Assembly (NCBI GenBank): GCA_034336665.1
Contig: JAPFBE010000002.1
Span: forward strand, 15,044,906 to 15,108,905
Direction: 5' to 3'
DNA: 64,000 nt
Source of the DNA: Luscinia megarhynchos
Taxonomy: Eukaryota; Chordata; Aves; Passeriformes; Turdidae
Shown: piece by piece, positions 13,390 to 24,833 of the stretch
How positions within the stretch are numbered: the first letter of the stretch is position 1
How the letters are laid out: every line of letters starts with the position of its first letter
Made by a program: the position numbers and the translations under genes
Notes under the pieces: generated by a model
The model's input: only the letters and a program-made list of their open reading frames with translations
Told to the model about the DNA's origin: nothing
The model's database searches: none

Positions 13390-13640
13390 CAAAGCCACTT
13401 CCCATCGCTGTTCTAATTCCACCCACACTGCAGAAGAGTGACCTTGCAAAGCCAGAGCGCCGAGGCGCTGTGACAACCCCGGGCATGGGGCACACGGAAG
13501 GGCAGGTGCCACCAGGCAGTCCCAGGACACAGCGAGGGCAGCTCCTTCCAGGCACCGGTGTGACAGTGACCCACCTCTTGCTTACAGCAAGGCACCCCGG
13601 CCTCAGACTCCAGCAAGGGCAGGTACTCGGGGATTGCTCT
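13390..13640. other. GC-rich patch with about 10 CpGs
   Basis: This 250-base block is GC-richer than its surroundings and has about ten CpGs. A short exon-like unit lies within it: an acceptor-like CTTGCTTACAG ends near 13587 and CAG followed by GTACTC lies near 13621. The intervening ~36 bases are too short to judge as coding. The frame on the plus strand (13470-13778) has no recognisable domain. It may be a GC fluctuation or a small regulatory element. Confidence 0.25.
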
Positions 13641-14462
13641 TACACATGGAGTTCACATGTCATTTACTCTGTGGCAAACAAACTTGCCAAGACCAATATT
13701 TTTTCACATCGACTTCTTTTCTGCACCTTAGACTCTACATGTTTAGTTTTCAGGGTTAATCCTCATAACTCCAAATGATATCAGCTGGAGTGATGCATAC
13801 TCAGCAGACAGTATTCTGTAACTTTATTTTTACTTATCGGTGTACCTGTTTCCTCTGATATACAGTAAGACATGCAATTTTGTGCAAGCAAATTAATTTC
13901 AGATAGTGCAATTTTCAAAATTATTTAAGCCTAATTCTGAGCGTTAACCTGGCTCTATTTCCTTCTGACAACATCTGTGGTTTCATAACTTTAGGGGTTT
14001 TTTGTACCTCTTGCTCACCTGTTATAAAGCAAGGACTTACAAATTCAGAGAAATTATTAATCAGGGAGATCTGCAAAAAATGACCAACCATGATTTTCTA
14101 CCAGGTTTAGAAGAACATTTCCCCTCTCATCTCCTTCACTTAAAGTTGCAATCATCTGTAAGAAGCAGAGGTAAGCACTTTTGGAGACAGAAATGTGCTT
14201 AAAGACACATAATGGCAAGAGTGTGAGATGCGTCAGTGTCCTCTAAGCCCTCTTTAAAGTGTTTAACATCTTAGGACAAAAAGTATGAGCAACTGTGAGC
14301 TTGGTCACAAATAGTTCATTACACATACAAACATATATAAACATGTCATAAATGTTAAGTCAGGAGCTAAAAGTCAAGGAAATACCAGAAATGTGGTCAA
14401 TTGTGTAACATTAAAACTTTATTCTTAATTTTGTGATCACACAGGGTTTTTTTTTCCACAGG

Positions 14463-14520
14463 AAATGGTGCCATTCATGGTATAGTAAAGCTATTACTAT
14501 AGCTTTCAGTATTACTGAAA
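14463..14520. other. Cluster of overlapping inverted repeats
   Basis: Several short perfect inverted repeats overlap in about 58 bases. AATGG/CCATT lie at 14464-14475. TATAGTA (14481-14487) pairs with TACTATA (14495-14501). AAAGCTAT (14487-14494) pairs with ATAGCTTT (14499-14506). TTTCAGT (14504-14510) pairs with ACTGAAA (14514-14520). The second and third pairings share bases and exclude each other, so the strand could form alternative hairpins. Whether it is transcribed is unknown, and the high AT content makes weak inverted repeats likely by chance. Confidence 0.4.
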
Positions 14521-17049
14521 AAGCCATCCTCAGTTTGCTTCATTCTCAGTATTAAAAATGGCCCTAGATGCTCTGATTTAAAGACAGAACAACTATTTCC
14601 TTCTAGGTTATTTTCTGGCTGTCACCATATTACCTAACTCTCTGATTTACTAAAATTAGCACATGTTCACAACACCCCAGGAGGGTTTTTTCCTCCATCA
14701 CAGAGACAGAACTGAGACTCAGAGAGACTGAGACTGTGGACAAAGGTCCCTTCCAAACCCAGCTATGCTGCTTGATGAGATTTTCCTCCCACACATGTGC
14801 TCAGCACCAGCTGCCCCTCTTCCTGTGCTGACTGTCTCCCTTCAGAAGTGCTAGCAGTCTGGTGTAAAAGCGTTTTGTAATCCATTATGGTGAAAATAAA
14901 CTAGAGCAGCTACAAACTACTCCTTAGGCTCTTTTTATGCTAACCCAGTTTTGCCTCCAACCAGCTGTGGGAGCACTCACCAAAGAGGGTCCTTTCCAAG
15001 GGGAGGTGCAGTGAGCACGTGGGAAGCTTGTGCTGACAGAGGAAGACCCGCAAGAGGGCACCTACATTGGTCAAAATCATTGGGGCTGAAACTTTTAAAT
15101 GAAAACAGCCCTCTTCTATTGGAGGAACAGAGATGACTGCAAGCTATCAAGGATCTCACGTGAACCAAAACTGTAGCTTTAAGACACCCAGTTTGGAGTC
15201 ACAGATTCATGCTGACAGCACAGGGACAGCAAGATTAAGGTGTGGAAGCAGGTGGAAACAGATACATTCACACGAGGTGCTACTGCCAGCAGCACACTTG
15301 TTGCATCCTCCTGATGGAGATTGCTTCTCCACCACTGAGCTGCTCGAACAAACTGTATGAATGCTCCTCATCCACTCAAGTGTGAAGTTAGACACTTTGA
15401 ACAGACTTAGCAGTGGTTTAAGCTAAACTGTGCACTTTCACACCAGGGTTTTTGCAGTGATGCAGAGGGACAGGACTGCATGAGTCAGCCTGCTGTCTCA
15501 GTAGGGCCATGAGGCTGCATCAAGCACTTGGGCTACAACAAACAACCGTAGGTGAAATGATTCTGTATCTTTACACTAGACAGGACAAGCAGTATCCAAA
15601 TGCAGACTCAGGAATCACAAACTCCATACCAATGTACAGAACAGAGATTTCCCTTTTCTGTGGCTTAAGTTCTGCTGCTTCCTGCCTCAGACTCTACATG
15701 AGCTTCCTCTCAGTTCCTCAGCTTAATCCCAACCACATCACACAATCCACCTCTGACCAGTAACACCAGCTCCAAAATGCTGTTCCTACACTTGGTGCTT
15801 TTGGCCTTAAAGCCCCCTGGTTTAGACAGTGCTGTGTTCCTCACTACTACTCCTGAGCACATCCTCCACAGCTTGTGTTCTCTCCATCCTTTCCTTCTGC
15901 TGCACCCTGTCTGGGCAAACAACAGCTTTGCTGAAAACATGGGAGGACAATCTCCATTCTTTTGCCTCCTATATGCATAGGACCACAGCACTCCTTAGGA
16001 GACTGGTGTAGAAAATGCAGCATATTCAATGCTACCTAATGAGCTCCTGCTGTATGGGTACAAAATGAGAGATATCAGAGTTTATATATTGACTGATTAT
16101 GGACCAGTTTTGCTGCAAATGAGAAGGCAAATCCCTAATACTGGGGCAACTCTACAGCCAAATTTCAAATATTCACCCCCAAATGTGAAGGTGCTACACA
16201 GGTACTCAAATGAAACAGCTGACCCATTTTTTAAAAAGGTACAAAAATGCAGATTTTTGTATCTTGTTCTCAAGAGAACCTGAATCATTCATGCTGAAAC
16301 GTAAAAAGAAAGAAAAATTAACATTAAACTGCCACTGCTTTTGGAAAAAAAATCACTTTAAAAGGTTATCCTGGAAAAATCCTGAATGTTGTGCAATGCT
16401 GATTGTAGGCAGTTCAACCTGCTTGTCTTACGTTACTTGCAATTTCCTACAGCTATTACTGAGAAAGTCCCTCAAACAAATCCATGATTCGTGTAGAACA
16501 CAAATGAAAGATTATAGGCTACAGGGATGTCTGGACATATCTCAACATGAGAACTACAGACCACAATAAAGATGCCTATTAGTGAGGCAATAGATAACCT
16601 ACACAGAAGGCAAGACAACACTGTGTGCAGTGAATTTTTGATTCAGATATGCAAGAGAGAGGAAATCTAAGTGTCACAGTAACAGCCTATTTACAAAAAT
16701 TAACAGGAAATGTTGATTGGTTTCTATAGACACAAACATTGATACTGACACTTGAATCAAAAAACTGTTTCTATGTCTGAAAGCAAGGTCAATCTATATC
16801 ACTGTAGTTCAGCAGACAAAGAAAGATGGCACAAAAATCTTGTTGATACATAACCTTCACCATCTAAGAGCCTGGTGACTTGGGCTACAAGAAAGTAAAT
16901 AAAATTTCTTTAAACCAAACATTTAGTTCTTTCATGTAGCTTTTCAGGAGATGACTCTAATGTGAAAGTTTGTGGTTTTTCCTCCAGCAGCCGGGTAGGC
17001 TGGATTCTGATCCACTATGCAAATGACTCAAGTGTTCTTCATTTTCTAG

Positions 17050-17126
17050 GGTGCCAGCTACACTCCTGAACCCTCTGCAAAGGGAACCACCACAGCTGCT
17101 GAGCCTCACAAGAAAAGAACAAGTGG
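17050..17126 (+). other. Exon-like segment, unassigned
   Basis: A pyrimidine-rich acceptor (GTTCTTCATTTTCTAG ending at 17049) is followed by 77 bases and a possible donor GTATGA at 17127. The segment is open in the frame starting at its first base, and that frame has a stop in the acceptor itself, as expected at an intron boundary. The hypothetical peptide is polar, rich in Thr, Lys and Ala, and I recognise no family. The donor is only moderate. It could be a small coding exon, a non-coding RNA exon or chance. Confidence 0.2.
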
Positions 17127-20100
17127 GTATGAAACGTTTTTTCCTCAGAGATGACTACCATCCAGTTTTATGGCATGACAGAGAGGAGTTGTAAAGTCAC
17201 TGTCTCCTTGAGTAACTCTTTTATAGAGGCAAAAGGTCTAACTTTCTAATTTTATTGAAAGAGAGGCAGGCAAGAAGATTCTTCTGGAATGGAAACATTC
17301 CAGATCTGGGCTTTGTAGAGCATCTTTTCAACACTGATGCTAAACCTCTCAGATTTTAAGGAAGTTGTACAAGAAGAAAATGAAAAAACCCTGCAAAATA
17401 GATCCCACTTAGATGGGATCCCTCCCTTTGTTGGATGGGACCTTCCTATAAGGGCAAACTTGACTTGCAGGCCTTGGTGCTTCCTACTTATTCTCCTCCC
17501 CAAAATAAGATGCTAAGCATGAATTTGCAGAGGTGATTTAAAAAACAGAAGTCTTAAAGAGCAGCAGGCAGGCAGCCTCCAAATGCAGGGGTGGAGCAAA
17601 GCTACAGATGGGCTGATCTCTCAGGCGCCCCACTGGAAACCAGGGAGCTGGGAACAGGACTTCAAAGGGACTTAAAACACTGCTGAGACTTTCTGAAAAC
17701 CTCCTAAGATAAAAGTCAGGGATCTAACCCCATCTCACTGTATGTCACAAACTCTGTCCTCTTCAGGTGTCTTCAAACATCAAAAAACCCACATATTTCT
17801 AGCAGTAAATATAGAAACACCTGACTTTTACTGCCCATAATAAACTACATCTACACTGGAACATTACTGCCATATCTTCATAACCATGATGAGAGCTGTA
17901 GCACAAAGAAAGCCTGTGTGGTTTTCTTATCCCATACAGACAGAGCTCTAAGTTGCTGACTTCTCTATTAAGTTTGACTTCCTAGCTCTCATCTATCTGA
18001 ATTTATAAAAAAACCAAGCTCTGCAAACATTGTCTTCTGCATTCATCTATTACATAGGTCTATTATGTGAACCAAGATTTTTTTCCTCTGAACAAGTAAA
18101 TGCATATGGGGAAAAACCAAAATGCATGTATCAGTATGAGGCTTTCACGGCAATCCTAAAAAGTCAGGCAAGACCAAAGAAGCAGCGAGGAAAATTGAAA
18201 CCTTCCTCCAAGTGGAGATGAAATGAAACTAAGCCAAACAAAGAGTGCTCTACTATCCTCATGGTAAGTGCTCTGGCTGGAGAGCTCCTTTCCTCCATCT
18301 GGTGAATGTATCTCGACTAGAGAAAGAGTAACACAGTACAAGAGAATGTAGCTGCAACCCGGTGTGAGTGCCAGGCTGAGCAAAGGGTTCAGCCAAATTC
18401 TCTCACTTTCAAGCAGAACTGCTGCAAGAAGCATACCACATCCAAATATATATTTATTTTCTGAAAATGTGTAACTGCTCAGATCACAAGACAAGACAGA
18501 GATGTGTACAGCCTGATATTTATCTCACAGGGCATACAGGAGTTAATTTTGTTTCACATTAATTTTGGAAACCCATCTAATAACATCCACATCCCTAAGT
18601 GTCAGGAACTGAAGTCAGAGGCTGAGGCAGGTAAGCAGTAACAACTCAGTCTCCATGTTTTAAAAACCATCATGATTTTCCTTTGAGTCTTCCAGGAAAA
18701 TCAGATATACAGATCTCTCATTCTCACAATTCATCACTCCCTAGACTACGCAACAAGTCTCCATAATGTTCCACTTTGGCTAGCAGAGCAGTGAACAGAT
18801 GTGGAAAAAAATTCACTCACTAGTGAAGAAATTCTCAGTATTCTCAGGGCAAGAAAATAAACCAGAATTAACTGGACTGTGTCCAGATCTCTTCACAGTT
18901 TTGTAAAGAAGAATGTTAGGAAGAAGAGGATACATGCTTTGACTTCAGAGATCCAGTTCCCCAACTCCAACATGAAAATCATGGTCTAGCAAGAGGTGTG
19001 AGAAAGATTTCCATCACCACAATTCACCAGATAGTGCATAGCAAATTACATCAGATGAGAAAGTGCCTCCTTATATCTCAAGAAATACAATTAATTAAGG
19101 TTCAGATTGTTATGGACTTGCCACAATAGATACCCTAAAATACCAATAATTTGGGAACAGGCCATCTCAAGGGACAGCCTACCCAGAATGTCTAAATCAG
19201 TCACAGGGCAGGGGAGCAAAGGGCTCTGAAGAAAAGGGAGGTTTCCTGGAGCAACAGTGAGTGAGCATCTGGAAAAAGCATCCTTGAGCTTCAGATCACA
19301 CTGAATGCAATACAGAAGAGGTTTGGGCTCTTCCCCTCTCCCAGATACCCTGGAGCAACCTTGAACAAGAAGTCTTGTCTCTACTCATACATCAAACACA
19401 GGTAAGAAGAGCCATGTACAAACTCCCTGTGCAGGAAAAACAGCCCAGGGTTTAACCTCCACTTCCATGCTGTGAAACAGCTTTTAAAAGCTGTAGAGAT
19501 GAGAGAGATCTGGGACAAATGGCTTGATTTATTACCCACAACTTTGCTAGAGGATTGGGGGGTTTTGACACCCTAGTGAGCAAAGAGAGAGAAAAGAGAG
19601 AAAAACAGTTAATGGGAAGAATCATCTGAAGGTCTAAATCTCCTGACAACTGCTATCTAAACTTGGAGGGCAAGGCAGTAGCTGACAGAGAAATGAGAAT
19701 ATAAAAAGGAATTCGCATGAAGTGAAAGCTTCATGGACAAGCACTGTCACTTCATTTTATTTTTAAACAACAAAACAATTCGACTAAGTGCAGAAGCAAA
19801 ATGCAGGGGATGTGCTGCAGGTTAAACAGTTGGACTTTAGGAGCTGATACACAGACTGAAGTCTGCTCCAGAGCCCCAGGGCAAATTTCACTCTCTGAAG
19901 CAGTACTATAGAGGGAGAAAGTGTTCAATGATGTGCCACTGTCTCTGAATGTATAAAGGCTTCAAGTCAAGGATGCAAGTTAGCTGAGGTAACTGAGCTG
20001 TGACCACATTGAACAAATGAGAGCAGAGAGAGCAAATGAATGACAAAAGAATGAAAGAGCAAAATTTTAAAAGTGGGGAAAAGGATTCAAGCAGAAGGGT

Positions 20101-20139
20101 GACCTACAGGATAAAAATGATTTGACAAATTTATGAAGT

Positions 20140-20590
20140 CAACCCTCAGCATCACTGATCCCTTATGATCCCTGTCCTTCAGCCTTTCAGTACCTCATCT
20201 GCAAGATTATTCCAGTAGCAGCCAGAAGTAGTGAGAACAGCTGTAGGAGTTGTGGCCAGGTAGAGGAACTCCTCTACTTAGTGAGAGAGCTCAAGGAGGA
20301 GTAGGTTGAGGAGTATCAGTGAGAGAGAGATAGAATACTGAAACTGCACCCTCCTACCTCCCCTGGGACAGGCCCAGCAGGCAGACAGGATGCATGATAC
20401 AGAAGATTCCCTGGCCTCTCTCCACCTGGCTGAACACAGTCACACTAGGGACAGGGGGCAATGGTGGCAAGTTCCTGTCCAGCACAGCACAGGCGTTCCC
20501 TAATGTGACTGCTCCACCTTCCCAGGTGCCCTGGCATAACTGGAATGGGGTTATCCAAGTGGAACCAAATAACAACAAGGATGATAAGGG
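20140..20590 (+). pseudogene. CR1 ORF1 remnant
   Basis: Translation near 20240-20340 gives a cysteine-containing start, then a leucine- and glutamate-rich coiled-coil-like stretch with LVRELKEE followed by an ERDRI-like segment. This fits the part of CR1 ORF1 that encodes the nucleic-acid-binding, coiled-coil protein. Stops interrupt it (for example a TAG directly after the ELKEE block) and no long frame survives. The right limit is the deletion junction between about 20545 and 20610, where ORF1-like sequence gives way to reverse-transcriptase sequence. Confidence 0.65.
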
Positions 20591-20594
20591 TTCA

Positions 20595-21470
20595 TCTACT
20601 GGGGCCAGGTCTGTTTAATGTCTTTATCTATGATCTGGACAGGGGGGTTGAATGCACCCTCAGTCAATTTGCAATGACACCAGGCTGGGTGAGTGCATTA
20701 ATCAGCTGGAGGGTAGACAGGCTCTGCAGAGGTATCTGGACAGGATGAATCAATGGGTTGAGGCAGTTTTATAAGGTTCAACAAGCAAAGTACCAGATCC
20801 TGCACTTGGGTCACAACAACCCTATGCAATGTTACAGCCCTGGGACAGAGTGGCTGGAAAACTGCCCAGTGGAAAAGGACCTGGGGCTGCTGGCCAGCAG
20901 CTGGCTGAACATGGGCCATGTGTGCCCAGGTGTGCCCTGGTGGCCAATAAATCCAATGGCATTCTGGCCTTTTTCAGCAATAGCGTGGCCAGCAGGACCA
21001 GGGCAGTGATGGTCCCCCTGCAGTCAGCACTGGTGGGGCCACACCTCCAACCCTGTGTTCAGTTTTGGGTCCCTCACCACAAGAGAGACACTGAGGGGCT
21101 GGAGTGTGTCCAGAGAAGGGAAACAGAGCTGGGGAATGGTCTGGAGCACAAGTCTGATGAGACTGAGGAAGCTAGAGTTGTTTAGCCTGGAGGAAAGGAG
21201 GCTTAGTGGGGACTTTATCACTCTCTAGGACTGCCTGAAAGAGGGTGTAGCCAGGTGGGGGCTGACCCCTTCTCCCCAGTAACAAGTGACAGGACAAGGA
21301 AAAGGCACCAAGCTGTGCCAGGGGAGGTTTAGACTGGATATTAGGAAAAATTTCTTCATGGAAAGAGTTACCAAGCATGGGAACAGACTGCCTAGGGAAG
21401 TGGTTGAGTCACCATCCCCAGAGGTATTTAAAAAACACACAGATAGGGCACTTAAGAAAACGATTTAGTG
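20595..21470 (+). pseudogene. CR1 ORF2 reverse-transcriptase remnant
   Basis: The remnant encodes pieces of the CR1 reverse transcriptase split over frames. FNVFIYDLDRGVECTL (about 20614-20661) is just upstream of the catalytic site, [10 protein letters not shown] is at about 20800, [17 protein letters not shown] at about 20956, and the C-terminal FRLDIRKNFF and NRLPREVVESP at 21327-21420. The catalytic FADD-type motif is broken: after Phe-Ala at 20668-20673 the frame shifts by an apparent one-base loss, so the two aspartates are not encoded. Further frameshifts follow. The N-terminal endonuclease and palm/fingers portions are absent. Non-functional. Confidence 0.85.
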
Positions 21471-22279
21471 GTGGACTAGGTTAGGTTAAGAGTTGGACTC
21501 AATGATTTTAAAGGTCCTTTCCAACAGTAATGATTCTGTTATTCTAAACATGAGGGAGGGCAGCTGCCCAGCTCATGCAAAGCTATGGTAATGAAACCCT
21601 AGAGGAGAGCAGATCTCATTGATCTGTGAGGAAGGGTTCCCCACACAAGTGGAACCTCTGCCTGCCAAATAAACTTAATTTTTGAAGTGGCTGCAACCCT
21701 CTACAGAAGCTTGCTAAAAAATGAAGACCCATGCTTAATCCCTGAGGCAGAGAGTAAAAACACAGAGGTTTTCTGGTTCCTTTGGCATTACAGAATTAAA
21801 GCAATTTCCTCCTTTTCATGACTTTCTCACAATTTCAACTATCCACATCTAGATTTATTGCCCATTTAGAAAAGAGATACTACTGAAGGGACCACATCCA
21901 TCAGCGTTCTTATTCCATTCCTCTGAAACTTGAAATTTTCACTAAGACACAGCATGAAGGATTTTCAAGCACAAGGTCCTTTGAACATAAAGAACCAGAC
22001 ATCTTAACTGCTTTTAGCAGACTGAAAGATCTTACACATTAGGAATCCCCTGACATTCGACAATATTATATTAAGCAAATACTGTGGGAAAACAGAAGAC
22101 CTGAAAAGTCCATAAAACAGGGAAGTGTATCTCAGCAATAGGAAGTACATGCTTATAGAACTCAGAAAAATAAATTATTGCCTGCAATATTCATTAGTTT
22201 CAAACACAAGCTACCAGAGAAAAGTCTGGCTCAGAGAGAAGGGGAAATATAGATTCTGACTGAGCTATGACTCTATGAT

Positions 22280-22420
22280 TTCCTAAGATCAATTCATTGC
22301 AGTAATTAATTAGACAGATCACTCTTTAGATCTTCAGTCTTCTTTATTGGGTCACAAATCCATGCAAATTATTAGTTTCTTCCACTTTCTACTTTTAGTA
22401 ATGATCTGCTAAGTTCTTCA
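22280..22420. promoter_or_regulatory. Candidate enhancer with homeodomain and octamer motifs
   Basis: The palindromic homeodomain motif TAATTAATTA (22303-22312) and an exact octamer ATGCAAAT (22362-22369) occur 50 bases apart, with other TAAT cores nearby, in sequence free of repeats. POU and homeodomain proteins bind such motifs. Enhancer status is inference, because AT-rich DNA contains TAAT cores often. Confidence 0.22.
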
Positions 22421-24808
22421 GTTTAATACTTATCTTGCAAATGTACCAGTTGACTAAGAAGAGAGGAACAAAAGAATAAAAAAATTTCTGACACAAACCA
22501 GCAAATGTTAGGCCAGAAGAACATTAGTTGTTAATAAGAAAATACCAACAGTGGAACCAAAACCAGCTCTTCAACCATTTGTCTTTTGTTGTTTCCTCTT
22601 AGGATCCATGCTTCTCATAACTGAATGTTTCTTATGCTTGTACTGGGGTCTCTCAGAACCTCTTTCCACTTAAAGAAAAATACATCTTTTCCCCTATCAC
22701 ATTATTAACAACCACAGCAAGTGATTTTATTTCTTTTATCCATCCCCATGACTTTCTTGAGTTTTGCCTACTGTTTATCTAGATGCAAAAAGTTGGTGGT
22801 CAATGCTTGTCACTTTCTTATTAAGTATTCAAATGAAAAGTGATGCTGCCTCTTACTCAAATGTAAATTTAAGCCATGTATACTTGGAACTAGGGAGGAA
22901 CTAGGCTTTCCCATTGGCAAAACTTTGCCATATATTCTCCTTCCATCTACCAGAATTTGTCCTATCACATACACTTTTACTTTTTTTTAAAATGAGTGAC
23001 TGGTTAACAAACCGAATATTTTTCTTAGGCTCACAGGAGTCAGCCTAATGTAAATTGAAATGATGGCCAAAGCAAAGCAGCAACAAAACCATCAAAAGTC
23101 ACCTGTCAAAACAAAAATATGCAACTGCTGGTAAAAGTCAAGATATGCTATATCTTTTGTGACATGCTGGCATTTTGTTGTAGTTGTTCCTCCCCAGTAA
23201 TTAACAGATGACAGTTTAGTTTTAAAACAAGAGCATTTTATAATCAGTGAACCATCTATGCTACTCAACCATCTGATCTATCTCAAGGTCACTGTCTTCA
23301 GTAACTGAATAAGAATTACATCATCTGTCCTACTATAGGATGGCAATTACATCACTGATCAATACCTGAGATCTTAGCGTGACCAACAAATTCATGTAAG
23401 GGATGAGTTACAACTGGGCAGATACCACAAAATGAAAGTCCTGTTTGCTTCAATCCATATCCCCATTAAGATTAAATTATAAAACTGTCAACTCTCTTAT
23501 TTGTAGTACAGTGCAAGATGAGAGCTAAGCAAAGATGAGGTAGGGAAGGTGCCACAGTGGCATGTCTTTTGCAAGGGCAGAGAAGACCATCTTTGCTTTG
23601 AAGAGCTTACAGCAGCCTGAAGTGACAAGAGCAACAGAGGGTGGAGGAAAGATGTGTAAGCAGATGGCAGCAGACCACGTTATTTTTAAGCCTTTAGTGG
23701 TGATGCAGTTTGAGGTAGTCACATGTTCATCTTCAACACCAATAAGTGTTTAAAGCTATTTTAGTTCCCTCCTGCCTTGAAACAGACCTGGAGCAAGCAA
23801 GCAGCAAGCTCCTCTGTCTCAGTGGAAGATGCATGTACTTGAGTCTTCTGCTCCCCTGCAGCTGCTTTGGCAGTAGGGCTCTGCATTCCATGGGAAAAGA
23901 TCAGCTGAATGAACTGAGCATGAAGGAAGGTCTGCAGGAAGTGGATAAAGATGATCTAGTTAAGAGTGAAGCTGAGTAGAACAGGCTCAAGGAAGAGAGA
24001 AAAGCTGATCCAAGCAACAAATGAGCTTAGGGTAGAGAATTATATGAAGTTTGGACTCACAGTTTGTTTCCTGCTTTTGCCACTGTGCCTCTTCTGGCTC
24101 AAGTCTCCAAGAAGAGGCAACTCCCTCTATCTCCCTTACAGGAACCTGTTGAAGAGGAGGAGCTTGCTTTGCTCCACTTTTGCTCATGTAGGGCTCAAGC
24201 AGCCCCCAGGACCAGGGTAACCTGAGCAGAGCCCCACTAAAAATGTTTCAGCAAAGTACCTACTGTAAGATTCAACAGAGGGTGGTAACTCACCTGTGGG
24301 GGTGGATGTATAAAACACAGCAGTACCTGGAGGCTCTGACCTACTTGGCTTCTGTACTGGCACATAGTGAATGACAGCTCCCATCTCAACTACAAGAAGC
24401 AATACATGGAATAGGAGTCCCAGGGAGAGAGAATACTAAGCCAACATTTTCACTCCCTGGATACACTAAATTAGGTACCAATCCATATTTTTGGACCTAA
24501 ATAGCTGGCCTCCTTCACAGTAGTGCTGTGTGCACCCAGAGGCCCATTAAAATGAAGTAGAGGGTTGCAGGAGACTTGCCTGCTCTGAAAATCAGGCTGG
24601 AACTAACCGGATTTGATAGCTCTGACCTTAACAGATATAGCTGTGAAACACAGACAAGACCAGCACCAGCAGGAAAATAATAAGAGGTTTCTAAAACACA
24701 TATTAAATGCTGAATCTTGCAAATACATACACTGCAGCTACACGTCCTGTAGCACCTCTGAGGGCAAAAACTGACTTGGTTGCTTAAAATGATGATTTTG
24801 CAGGCTGT

Positions 24809-24833
24809 AGGTTGCCTGAAGAACAGGCAACCT
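24809..24833. other. Perfect 10-bp hairpin
   Basis: AGGTTGCCTG (24809-24818) and its exact reverse complement CAGGCAACCT (24824-24833) are separated by a five-base loop, AAGAA. A hairpin this perfect is expected by chance somewhat less than once in a window of this size. No terminator context or repeat family is evident. Confidence 0.6.

Larger units (their letters stand above)
13641..20139. other. Non-coding unique sequence
   Basis: No gene recognised. It contains the hairpin cluster at 14463-14520, the exon-like segment at 17050-17126, an Oct/AP-1 overlap at 17017-17030 and AT-rich sequence at 13850-14000 with several TAAT cores. The longest frame (16210-16569, plus) has no family resemblance and atypical composition. 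The remainder is ordinary non-coding sequence. Confidence 0.6.
20140..21546 (+). mobile_element. CR1 non-LTR retrotransposon, internally deleted
   Basis: The element reads on the plus strand. The 5' part (about 20140-20590) resembles CR1 ORF1 sequence, and the 3' part (about 20595-21546) resembles the reverse-transcriptase end of ORF2. It ends in the characteristic CR1 tail: TTGGACTCAATGATTTTAAA (about 21494), AGGTCCTTTCCAAC (about 21512) and an ATTCTGTTATTCTA motif. A full CR1 is several kilobases, so the endonuclease and most of the reverse transcriptase are missing between the two parts. The 5' limit is uncertain by tens of bases. CR1 usually leaves no clear target duplication and none is seen. 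It is inactive. Confidence 0.88.

Noticed and set aside
14700..14735. ACTGAGACTCAGAGAGACTGAG resembling part of MIR (fewer than 20 matching bases)
   Set aside because: Low-complexity GA-rich sequence without the rest of the SINE.
14739..14775. AAAGGTCCCTTCCAAACC resembling a CR1 3' tail
   Set aside because: Only about 18 bases match, with no CR1 sequence upstream. Too short to call.
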